Of a stretch of DNA of 9,987 bases, positions 1 through 6,345 are shown one piece after another. How positions within the stretch are numbered: position 1 is the first letter of the stretch; every line of letters starts with the position of its first letter. Source of the stretch: Spirochaetales bacterium (lineage in GTDB: Bacteria > Spirochaetota > Spirochaetia > ARS1246); NCBI GenBank assembly GCA_018644745.1, contig JABGPX010000441.1, positions 1 to 9,987 on the forward strand, given 5' to 3'. A program made the translations under genes and the position numbers. Under the pieces are notes generated by a model. It saw only the letters and a list, made by a program, of their open reading frames with translations, searched no databases and was not told the DNA's origin.

Positions 1-99
1 CCCGAGTTTTATGCATCGATCCGGTCGGGGCGCGGGTGAGCAGATTATAGAGATCGGCCGACATTTGTTGTAGCGGACTGATAGAAGCTGGAGGAAGTC
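1..99 (+). other. Leader region before the UroD-like gene; possible tail of an upstream gene
   Basis: All three forward frames are open from the window edge and close before the next gene, with stops at 37-39, 48-50 and 71-73. The frame ending at 71-73 is the longest and would end in GEQIIEIGRHLL. The frame ending at 37-39 would end in FYASIRSGRG, loosely like the tail of an oxidoreductase. I cannot tell which, if any, is real. I see no convincing -35/-10 pair here, which fits the downstream gene being inside an operon that begins outside the window. A GGAGG ribosome binding site at 90-94 serves the ATG at 100. Confidence 0.35.
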
Positions 100-1224
100 A
101 TGGATTCAAAAAGCAGAATGCTGAAAAACTGGAATTTTGAGGAGCCTGACAGGATCCCTATCGAGATATATCTGTATGCATCCGCGACGGGCCTGCCGGG
201 TGCCGATGAGATCAGTGATTTTGAGAAGAACGAGGCGGACAACTTCCGGGGAGTTACCGGGTTTGACTGGGGTTTCCTCGGCCTGGACTCTGACTATTCC
301 GAAGAAATTATCGAAGAGGTTCCGGGCATATATACACGGATGCAACGCACCCACTCGACTCCAGTTGGAGATTTTACCGCGATTACCAGGCATAACAGCG
401 ATGAGATGGACAAAGGTGACTATTTCTGGGAAAAGCGGTTTATCGATACAGTGGACGATTTCAGACTGATTGCCGAAGCTGACAGGACTATCCGCCCGTT
501 TCATCTTGAAGAGTATAACGAAGGCTGTATCGAGGTTGGTAACAGAGGATTAGTGAGCACCGGCTTGCTCCATCCGCTGGGAGTCTTGGTAAGATACAGC
601 AAAATGGAAGAGGTGTACGCCTGGATGCTTGAGGAAGAGGCGCTCACCAGAAAGTTTCTGGAGAATAGCAATACTCAAGTTTCCGAATCGATTTTATCGA
701 TTGGGAATACGCTTCTTGCGGATCCTCCCGTCTTTATGACATATGCCCTGGAGATGCTTACACCGCCTTGGATGGGCAAATATCATTTCGACAAGCTTGT
801 TTTTCCCTATGACAAGATGGTGAATGACTCAATACACACAATCGGAGCCAGGCATAGGGCCCATTGCCACGGCAACAGCGGCGGTTACCTTGAATTATTT
901 GCTGACATGGGAATCGACGCGGTAGAACCTCTCGAACCGGCGCCGTACGGAGACAATGTGCTCGAGGAAGCCAAACAGCAGGTCTCCGGCAGAATGCTGC
1001 TGTCCGGCAACGTGCCGAGCCAGGCATTTTACTTTGACCAAATCGGACCCGGTGAGGTGCGCGAACTTACTATGGCTGCTCTTGCAGCGGGCGCGCCCGG
1101 AGGCGGGTTCAGCTTAAAGACAACCGGGGGAGCAGTCGGGAATGGTAAAACAAAAGAACAGGGCATAAAAAATATCGCGCTCAATCTCGCCCTCATTGAA
1201 ACGTGGCGGGAGTTCTGCGGATAA
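100..1224 (+). CDS. UroD/MtaA-superfamily protein, catabolic-cluster type
   Basis: This 374-residue protein has the fold signature of the uroporphyrinogen decarboxylase / cobalamin methyltransferase (MtaA, MtbA, CmuA) superfamily. Visible motifs are HCHGN at residues 255-259, then a hydrophobic helix and strand leading to EPLEP (276-280), then SGN (302-304), and a glycine-rich end near residues 330-350. In MtaA/MtbA the first motif is H-x-C-G-N and binds zinc. Here the Cys is replaced by His, giving H-x-H-G, a variant I associate with poorly characterised UroD-family members of catabolic loci. True HemE is unlikely: its N-terminal arginine-rich signature is not seen and there are no heme genes nearby. 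The protein is probably cytoplasmic, with no signal peptide or membrane segment. The ATG at 100 follows GGAGG by 5 nt. It is probably co-transcribed with the next gene, 16 nt downstream. Superfamily assignment is firm. A corrinoid methyltransferase or other group-transfer role is inference, and the substrate is unknown. Confidence 0.85.
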   Translation: MDSKSRMLKNWNFEEPDRIPIEIYLYASATGLPGADEISDFEKNEADNFRGVTGFDWGFLGLDSDYSEEIIEEVPGIYTRMQRTHSTPVGDFTAITRHNSDEMDKGDYFWEKRFIDTVDDFRLIAEADRTIRPFHLEEYNEGCIEVGNRGLVSTGLLHPLGVLVRYSKMEEVYAWMLEEEALTRKFLENSNTQVSESILSIGNTLLADPPVFMTYALEMLTPPWMGKYHFDKLVFPYDKMVNDSIHTIGARHRAHCHGNSGGYLELFADMGIDAVEPLEPAPYGDNVLEEAKQQVSGRMLLSGNVPSQAFYFDQIGPGEVRELTMAALAAGAPGGGFSLKTTGGAVGNGKTKEQGIKNIALNLALIETWREFCG

Positions 1225-1240
1225 TTTTCTGGAGGATTGA

Positions 1241-2596
1241 ATGCACCCGTTATTAAGGCTGGACGGTTTGAGCAAGCGCGAAAAGGCTGAAGTCATCGGC
1301 AGCAGCTATCCCTTAATACACAATCATCCAAGCGGCATTTTTTACTCGATGCAGAAAATTGAAACCGGTATAATTCGGCCGTTCGAGCCGGGCGACTTCG
1401 ACGGCGTAACCTCTTTCGATTTCTCGGGCTGGCGAATAAAGCCGGAAGGTCCCTGGGAATACCGGAACAACGAAAACTCAATTACCACATCCGGTCTCTG
1501 GCTGGCCGCCCAGGCTTTTCGCTTCAAAGCAGAGCCTGGACCTGAAGTCGAAGCGGAAGCAGTGCGGGCGTTTGGATCGCTTCGACAGATCTACCAGTTT
1601 GGAGCAGCAGACGGCAGGCCGGGGTGGATGGGAAAGCCTTACGGTTTTCGGCTCTCCGATCAGACCAGCCCGGATCAATACCTTGATGCGGTATTCGGTT
1701 TATGGCTTTACCGGGAGTTCGCCCCGCCGCCGATCCTTTCCGAAATTGATCAGATGCTTGTTCAGTTTGCTGATTATTGGAAGAACGCAAACTACACGTT
1801 GTACTACCTCGACCGTACCTGGTCATGTGCCACCGAGTACCATGCTTATAATGCGATTTTCGTGGCAATGCAGTCGATCGCATATCGGCTTACAGGAGAT
1901 AAATCCTATCAGAAAGAAGCCGAGAGACTGTACGATTTCGGGCGCTGGACCAAAGAATCCAAAGTCGATGATTGGATGAACCAGTTCAGGGATAGCGATG
2001 AGAATGATTGGGAACCGAATCGGATAGCCGGCGACGCACGAAGACCAGGAGAGTTTCTCTGCTGGGAAACAACTATTCACGCAAAGTTTGCCGCGGTCTC
2101 CGCGTGGATTGCCCACGAGGCAAACCCGGATCTGGTGTCGGAAATGGACCTAGCCCAAACCATCGAAACCTGGTGGTCCACATGGGATATCGGGATGGGA
2201 GAGGACCTGCTTCCGTATTATTTCTTTTTTGTCGACAGCCGAACCGGCGCATGGCGGCGGGCACCGAAAACTCCCCACCTGCCCCGAGATCAGTGGTTCT
2301 TGGGACAGCCCGGGCTTTCGCATACATCCGGCAAACGCTGGACCGAACCGCTCGCCCGTTTCATGATAACCTCCGCTCTCGCCGGAATTTTCTGTCCGGT
2401 AATAGCCCCCGACGCGGTTTCCCTGGCCGGCAGGCTGCTCGATGTTATCGATGGCCAGAGGATGCGCTGGCAGATAGATCCGGACGGCAAGCAATTGGAT
2501 CCGGATCAGTCGGATGTGCGGGATGTGCTCAGCAGCGAAATCCCCGCTTCTTTCTGCATCACCTACTGGATGGGCCGAGAGCAGGAATGGTGGTGA
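1241..2596 (+). CDS. Unrecognised protein, probable alpha/alpha-toroid fold
   Basis: I do not recognise a named family for this 451-residue protein. It is rich in Trp, Tyr and Phe and has amphipathic helices carrying paired-helix patterns. An example is residues 194-235, starting WSCATEYHAYNA and continuing through a helix ending in YRLTGDKSYQKEAERLYDF, which resembles the helical hairpins of six-hairpin glycosidases, epimerases and lyases. Possible active-site clusters are CWETTIH (274-280) and DIGMGED (316-322), both rich in acids and aromatics. There is no signal peptide, so it is probably cytoplasmic. The ATG at 1241 follows GGAGG (1231-1235) by 5 nt, and the gene begins 16 nt after the UroD-like stop, so the two are probably co-expressed. 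The fold call rests on pattern only. A glycoside hydrolase, lyase or sugar epimerase role is possible but unproven. Coding is well supported by length, start signal and context. Confidence 0.7.
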   Translation: MHPLLRLDGLSKREKAEVIGSSYPLIHNHPSGIFYSMQKIETGIIRPFEPGDFDGVTSFDFSGWRIKPEGPWEYRNNENSITTSGLWLAAQAFRFKAEPGPEVEAEAVRAFGSLRQIYQFGAADGRPGWMGKPYGFRLSDQTSPDQYLDAVFGLWLYREFAPPPILSEIDQMLVQFADYWKNANYTLYYLDRTWSCATEYHAYNAIFVAMQSIAYRLTGDKSYQKEAERLYDFGRWTKESKVDDWMNQFRDSDENDWEPNRIAGDARRPGEFLCWETTIHAKFAAVSAWIAHEANPDLVSEMDLAQTIETWWSTWDIGMGEDLLPYYFFFVDSRTGAWRRAPKTPHLPRDQWFLGQPGLSHTSGKRWTEPLARFMITSALAGIFCPVIAPDAVSLAGRLLDVIDGQRMRWQIDPDGKQLDPDQSDVRDVLSSEIPASFCITYWMGREQEWW

Positions 2597-2602
2597 ATAG
2601 AA

Positions 2603-2631
2603 TTGACATAAGGGAAAACCCGTTTTAGTAT
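2603..2631 (+). promoter_or_regulatory. Sigma70-type promoter of vapBC
   Basis: A perfect TTGACA (2603-2608) is followed after 17 nt by TAGTAT (2626-2631, 4 of 6 matches to TATAAT). The -35 begins only 6 nt after the stop codon of the upstream gene. Transcription should start near 2638, giving vapBC its own promoter even if some read-through arrives from the upstream operon. This is a sequence match only. Confidence 0.75.
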
Positions 2632-2637
2632 TGATAG

Positions 2638-2657
2638 AGGAGGAAAATTTTCCTCCT
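2638..2657 (+). promoter_or_regulatory. 20-bp perfect palindrome, candidate VapBC operator
   Basis: AGGAGGAAAATTTTCCTCCT is a perfect inverted repeat with no spacer. It sits exactly where transcription from the TTGACA/TAGTAT promoter should start, and just upstream of the antitoxin GTG. VapB antitoxins use a ribbon-helix-helix or similar N-terminal domain to bind palindromes over their own promoter, so this is the obvious autoregulation site. If transcribed, it would also form a hairpin at the 5' end of the mRNA. Confidence 0.65.
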
Positions 2658-2666
2658 GGAGGAATT

Positions 2667-2927
2667 GTGCCGCTAAATATCAAAAGCGAGGAAGCACACC
2701 GCTTAGCCAAAGAACTCGCACAACGTACCGGACGCTCATTAACGGAGACGGTGACCGATGTCCTTCAGCAAGCACTAGACAGAGAACGTGCTAAAGAGAA
2801 TGATTCCAGATTTAGATTGATTCAGGATCTTAATGAAATTGCTTTGCATGCGGCTTCTCTTCCCGTGCTTGACAACCGGTCGGCAGAAGAGATTCTCGGA
2901 TATAATGAAAATGGATTACCCGGATAA
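2667..2927 (+). CDS. vapB: VapB-family antitoxin (Rv0623-like)
   Basis: This 86-residue protein begins PLNIKSEEAHRLAKELAQR, the typical opening of Rv0623-like VapB antitoxins (PSK_trans_fac type). A short DNA-binding strand (residues 2-6) is followed by two helices (about 8-20 and 25-40, the second starting SLTETV). The C-terminal part, about residues 45-86, should wrap around and inhibit VapC. I chose the GTG at 2667 because GGAGG (2658-2662) lies 4 nt upstream and the family motif starts right there. An in-frame TTG at 2631 lies inside the -10 element and is not credible. The stop overlaps the toxin start by 1 nt (TAATG), the usual coupling that keeps antitoxin and toxin in balance. The role is to neutralise VapC and repress the operon. 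Confidence 0.88.
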   Translation: MPLNIKSEEAHRLAKELAQRTGRSLTETVTDVLQQALDRERAKENDSRFRLIQDLNEIALHAASLPVLDNRSAEEILGYNENGLPG

Positions 2928-3322
2928 TGGTAATTGATACTTCAGCTGTTATTGCCATCCTGAAGGATGAACCGGAACGGGAACACTTTATTGAGCTTAT
3001 CTCATCGGTACCCGGTGCAAAAATTTCTGCCGCTTGCTATGCTGAATCGAGTATGGTTGTGGAGTCCCGCAACGGGCATGCGGGACTGCGTGACCTCAAG
3101 TCATTCATTCTACTTTCACGAATAACTGTAGCTTCCGTTGATGAAGAGCAGGCGAGAATAGCGTCGGAAGCATTCTCACAGTACGGAAAGAGCCGGCATC
3201 CTGCCGCTTTAAATTTAGGTGATTGTTTCTCATACGCGCTGTCCAAACAGACAGGTGAACCACTCCTATTCAAAGGAGACGATTTCACTAAAACAGATTT
3301 GGTATCAGCTACACACGGTTGA
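2927..3322 (+). CDS. vapC: VapC-family PIN-domain ribonuclease toxin
   Basis: This 131-residue protein is a typical full-length VapC. The PIN-domain acidic residues are in place: Asp4 in MVIDTSA, Glu40 in YAESSMVVE, Asp99 in NLGDCFSYALS and Asp118/Asp119 in FKGDDF. They bind the Mg2+ or Mn2+ used to cut RNA. Known VapC toxins cleave tRNAs or the sarcin-ricin loop of 23S rRNA, but the target here cannot be told from sequence. The LNLGD...YALS...PLLFKGDDF..TD run is characteristic of the VapC group that pairs with Rv0623-like antitoxins. The ATG overlaps the antitoxin stop by 1 nt, and there is no separate Shine-Dalgarno of note, consistent with translational coupling. The toxin looks intact, so the module is probably functional. 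Confidence 0.92.
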   Translation: MVIDTSAVIAILKDEPEREHFIELISSVPGAKISAACYAESSMVVESRNGHAGLRDLKSFILLSRITVASVDEEQARIASEAFSQYGKSRHPAALNLGDCFSYALSKQTGEPLLFKGDDFTKTDLVSATHG

Positions 3323-3333
3323 TTTAGAGACGG

Positions 3334-3352
3334 GGTCGGTATATCTCCGACC
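3334..3352 (+). other. Short hairpin downstream of vapC
   Basis: GGTCGG (3334-3339) and CCGACC (3347-3352) form a 6-bp perfect stem around a 7-nt loop, 12 nt after the vapC stop. No U-tract follows, so it is not a canonical intrinsic terminator. It may still slow polymerase or protect the 3' end. Part of its loop and right arm (ATATCTCC, 3341-3348) can instead pair with GGAGATAT at 3385-3392. Confidence 0.4.
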
Positions 3353-3391
3353 TGATATCGTGGGGAAAACGAAGGCTTTTAGCAGGAGATA

Positions 3392-3420
3392 TGGAAATCC
3401 GATAGGAAATCAATTATACT
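3392..3420 (+). promoter_or_regulatory. Candidate promoter of the exported-protein gene
   Basis: TGGAAA (3392-3397, 4 of 6 to TTGACA) is separated by 17 nt from TATACT (3415-3420, 5 of 6 to TATAAT). It lies 35 nt upstream of the ATG at 3456, which also has an AAGGAG ribosome binding site at 3445-3450. The spacing and -10 are good and the -35 is weak. Confidence 0.5.
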
Positions 3421-3455
3421 TCAATGCTTGTTAACCTATTTCAAAAGGAGTTGGT

Positions 3456-4097
3456 ATGAAAAAAACAAAACAAGTCGCGCTGGCAGCGCTGCTTTTTATA
3501 GCTTCTGCATCGACTGCATTCGGATTCGAGTGGATTTCTCTTTCGGAGCCTGACGCAAATATGACGGTAAGCGGCTCGATCGGGTATGGTCATCTCATTT
3601 TTGCTCCGGTTGGGATATTGCCTGCAGGCGTAAAATTCGAGATAGCGATTCCGGGTATAGACAATCTATATGCGGGGGCGGGAGCAGGATATCTGAATAT
3701 CAAATGGAATGACATCCTCGGCACGTCTAGCTATTCACTTCAATACTTAGAAGTAGACGCCTACGCGAAGTATATAATTCTGACTCGTGCAAAGGCGGAA
3801 GACTTGATTGGGATGCCGCTTTTCGCTGGTGCTGCGGCGGGTTTCGGATTCCAATTTGCTCTTGGGAATTTTGCAGGTTACGCTCTGAGCGAAGATTACG
3901 GTGGAATCGGCGGCCTGGCTGTGGGGTTGGTTGGTTACGATTTCGGCAAATCGTCTTTAACAGCTTATGGCGGTCTGGTCGACCGCACGTTTGGCTATTC
4001 GGCTGAATATAATTACCGGATCGCGGATTCGATGCATATCGGTCTTTTCTGGGTTCCTCTACTCGGCATCGGTGTACACTTCACCATGCAACTGTAA
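3456..4097 (+). CDS. Exported hypothetical protein, probable small outer-membrane beta-barrel
   Basis: This 213-residue protein starts MKKTKQVALAALLFIASASTAFG, a clear Sec signal peptide with a likely signal peptidase I cut after Gly23. The mature part is made of short stretches alternating hydrophobic and polar/aromatic residues and separated by Gly-rich turns, for example YAGAGAGYLNIKW, FAGAAAGFGFQFALG and SLTAYGGLVDRTFGYSAEYNYR. This suits a small outer-membrane barrel of roughly eight strands. It ends GIGVHFTMQL and lacks the classic terminal Phe/Trp recognised by BamA, although Phe lies near the end. No enzymatic motif is visible and I cannot name the family. The AAGGAG site and the signal peptide fix the start. 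It has its own candidate promoter and converges on the minus-strand genes, with only 20 nt between the stops and no obvious terminator. Confidence 0.75.
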   Translation: MKKTKQVALAALLFIASASTAFGFEWISLSEPDANMTVSGSIGYGHLIFAPVGILPAGVKFEIAIPGIDNLYAGAGAGYLNIKWNDILGTSSYSLQYLEVDAYAKYIILTRAKAEDLIGMPLFAGAAAGFGFQFALGNFAGYALSEDYGGIGGLAVGLVGYDFGKSSLTAYGGLVDRTFGYSAEYNYRIADSMHIGLFWVPLLGIGVHFTMQL

Positions 4098-4117
4098 CCT
4101 GACTTTGGGTTTCTGAG

Positions 4118-4423
4118 CTATTCTGTCGATACGAACTCGCGGTTCGGATGCGCCTCTTTTTCGCAGGCGATGCCAAACATCTCACTCCAGCACTCTATAA
4201 CATTCTTAGGCGAGGGCAGACCATCTTCCAATATCTTGTGCAGTTTCGGCAGATGGCGAGACGGCACTATCGGATAGAGATGATGATCCACATGATCATC
4301 TAATCCCCAGAATATCAGCTTTACGAATCCGCTCACCCGAACCGAACGCGTATTAAGCCGATGATCGTTAACATTATGCGGTCGCCCGATCAATATTACT
4401 TTTCCTTCAACAGGAGCCTGCAA
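4118..4423 (-). pseudogene. C-terminal remnant of a membrane fatty-acid desaturase
   Basis: The reading frame encodes about 101 residues that look like only the last quarter of a membrane fatty-acid desaturase. The segment NTRSVRVSGFVKLIFWGLDDHVDHHLYPIVPSRHLPKL contains the third histidine box (HVDHH) followed by the usual LYPxVP...LPKLH tail. The first two histidine boxes and the membrane segments, which a desaturase of 250-350 residues needs, are absent. The upstream DNA on this strand instead encodes the end of the glycoside hydrolase, which overlaps the frame by 28 nt. The only possible starts are weak: TTG at 4423, or TTG at 4393 preceded by AAGGA (4407-4403). It therefore cannot bind the di-iron centre or act as a desaturase. 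The simplest reading is a 5'-truncated gene left by a deletion or rearrangement. A recruited small protein, or an assembly join, is possible. Confidence 0.72.
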
Positions 4424-6345
4424 ACTATCCCGTCGTTTGGAGCTATCTTATATTGCCTGTCGACAGAAATGCAGTTACCGAGTACATCCGCGTAGGATTT
4501 ATCCAGGATCCAGCCTTCAGTCAGCGACAGCTTTCCGCTTTTCTGATCAGGTGTGTAATTTATCGCCACGATTAATACTTCCCGGTCATTCACGAAATGT
4601 TCGGTAAGGCCGATCATCGGATCTTCTACCGCCGCGACTCTTTGTTGCAAGACGTCACGAGCGGCGGTTTTATAAATATTATTAAAAGGAATAGCGCTGT
4701 CGCTTGAGAATACGCCCGGAGTTTCGCTTAAATATCGCTCCAGCGGAACTGAAAGAAAGAACGCAGTGCCTTTGCCTAAGTCGAATCGTGTAAAAACCGG
4801 ATTCCCCTCAGGTTCGCTCGAGAGTATTTCAGCACCGCGGGGTTCCAGATCTATCCGCACCTTTGCCTTAACAGATAACCGGCTGTCGGCGAAGTCAAAG
4901 TTGATAGGATCCGAGGCGGTGTATCGATACTTCACTCTCAGGCCAAAGTTCTCCTCGAAATGGGAGAGAAAGCAATTGTCATATGAAAAATACGCGGACG
5001 CTCCTTCGCGGACCCGTTTCATGAGCTTAGTATAAAAATCTATGCTGAAACTATGAGCATCGCATATCGACGGTATGATATATAACCCGGCGTCCTTAAG
5101 CTGCTGATCGCAATATTGAAACTCGAGATCGAAACCCGCCTGCTTTGCCAGGATAAAACACGAGTAGGCCGCGGCCCACTGATCTTGACCTTCTGTGAGT
5201 ACGCAAACCGCCTGTGTTCGAAATGGAGGGAGTATATCAATGCCCCATTCTTTAAGCCGATTTGCAAACCCGCCTAATACCTGGATCGTCGCCTTCGGCT
5301 CACGATTTGATCTGATTAACCCGAGTTCCCGCTCAAAGGCGCTTTTGTCATATGGCGAGTTCCGAAGTAGATCCTGGTCGTACGCGCACCACCAGAAAAG
5401 AGCTCTGCAGTCGTGGGCCCAGAGCGACAAGAGCGCCATATTCAGATAGCGTGCCGCGGTTGCCTCGCTGCAAACTTGTGGTCCCAGGGTGCCTAGTTCC
5501 TCAGCGAAACACGGCTTGCCCCCGATATCCGAATACATACGAGACTCCGCGACGGCATGAAGTCCGTTTCTCAAAGTATCGATCGGATCCTGATTACAAT
5601 AGGGCGTAAATATCGGGTAGGGGTGAGTAGTGAGAATATCTGTAAGCTCTCCCTGATCTTGAATTCGCCACCCATTCTCACTCTCCGGCAGCAGCCCGTG
5701 CATACCGGATACTATCGGCCTCGCCTGGTCTTCCTGCCGAATCGCTCCCGCTATTGCCGCGGTCCATTCATACGCCCGGTCGCTGGAATCAATATCGGCC
5801 ATGCAGTTACATTCGTTGCCAAGATCCCAGCAGTCAATGGCGTTTTTATCTTTCATCGAACTTACAAAGTAGCGGACAAACCGCAGCTGCCAGCGCCGGA
5901 CCATAGGGTCTGCAAGCACGTTCAACCTTTCAAAGGCTGGAGGCACAAACAGCCTGCCGCTCATCCAGCCTGTGATTAATCCAACAACGAGCTTGAGGTT
6001 GTGTTCTTCGGCTATATCCGCTAGAAAACCGAACTTTTCCATTGCCTCAGAAGAAACCCCGGCAGCCCCGGCATCGGTCGAAGGCAACGATTGCTCTCCA
6101 AAGCGTAGATCTTCTGGGCGGCCGCGACCGCTGTAGATCTGTGTCAGCGGCTGAAAAGCCGGCCAAAGCGGAAATACTCGAAGGTAGGACAGACCTTCCT
6201 GAGATAGCTGCTTTAGATCCTCTTCGACAACATCGGGCCGCCAATCCGACCACATTGCGGTACCCGCGTGGGATGCCCAATAGTTGCACCCGACTGAAAA
6301 TGTGCCGGTTTCTACTATCGCGGATTTATACGGCAAAGATTTCAT
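4396..6345 (-). CDS. Intracellular clan GH-A glycoside hydrolase with GATase-like domain
   Basis: This 649-residue protein has three parts. Residues 1-370 form a (beta/alpha)8 barrel of clan GH-A type, beginning GCNYW (19-23). The acid/base glutamate is probably Glu178 in WDLGNE and the nucleophile Glu283 in FAEELG. HPYP (241-244) and FWWCAYDQ (317-324) are typical substrate-side segments. Residues about 377-500 look like a Rossmann/glutamine-amidotransferase-like domain, as in GH42 and GH164 enzymes. The remainder is beta-rich and closes with a small domain (about 570-649). I cannot decide between GH5-like, GH42-like and GH164-like from sequence alone. A retaining exo-acting beta-galactosidase or beta-mannosidase type of activity is inference. 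No signal peptide is seen, so it should act on imported oligosaccharides. The ATG at 6345 lies inside the isomerase gene, with a 20-nt overlap and only a weak GAGATGA-like site, which suggests translational coupling. Confidence 0.82.
   Translation of the reverse strand: MKSLPYKSAIVETGTFSVGCNYWASHAGTAMWSDWRPDVVEEDLKQLSQEGLSYLRVFPLWPAFQPLTQIYSGRGRPEDLRFGEQSLPSTDAGAAGVSSEAMEKFGFLADIAEEHNLKLVVGLITGWMSGRLFVPPAFERLNVLADPMVRRWQLRFVRYFVSSMKDKNAIDCWDLGNECNCMADIDSSDRAYEWTAAIAGAIRQEDQARPIVSGMHGLLPESENGWRIQDQGELTDILTTHPYPIFTPYCNQDPIDTLRNGLHAVAESRMYSDIGGKPCFAEELGTLGPQVCSEATAARYLNMALLSLWAHDCRALFWWCAYDQDLLRNSPYDKSAFERELGLIRSNREPKATIQVLGGFANRLKEWGIDILPPFRTQAVCVLTEGQDQWAAAYSCFILAKQAGFDLEFQYCDQQLKDAGLYIIPSICDAHSFSIDFYTKLMKRVREGASAYFSYDNCFLSHFEENFGLRVKYRYTASDPINFDFADSRLSVKAKVRIDLEPRGAEILSSEPEGNPVFTRFDLGKGTAFFLSVPLERYLSETPGVFSSDSAIPFNNIYKTAARDVLQQRVAAVEDPMIGLTEHFVNDREVLIVAINYTPDQKSGKLSLTEGWILDKSYADVLGNCISVDRQYKIAPNDGIVCRLLLKEK

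Noticed and set aside
2008..2628. A 206-codon plus-strand open frame inside the toroid-like gene
   Set aside because: It is a shifted-frame shadow with Arg/Pro/Ser-rich, low-complexity translation and no ribosome site. The overlapping 451-codon gene explains the region.
2631..2666. Longer antitoxin start at the TTG at 2631
   Set aside because: It lies inside the -10 element, upstream of the predicted transcription start. The family motif begins at the GTG at 2667, which has a good GGAGG 4 nt upstream.
2150..2710. A 186-codon minus-strand open frame across the toroid-like gene and the vapB promoter
   Set aside because: It runs opposite to two well-supported genes and through their control region. 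Its translation shows no family motif or signal.
4132..4146. Hairpin CGAAC/GTTCG as terminator between convergent genes
   Set aside because: The stem is only 5 bp, lies inside the desaturase remnant and has no U-tract on either strand.
5557..5979. A 140-codon plus-strand open frame within the glycoside hydrolase
   Set aside because: It is antisense to a clear enzyme gene with catalytic motifs and has no start signal of its own.
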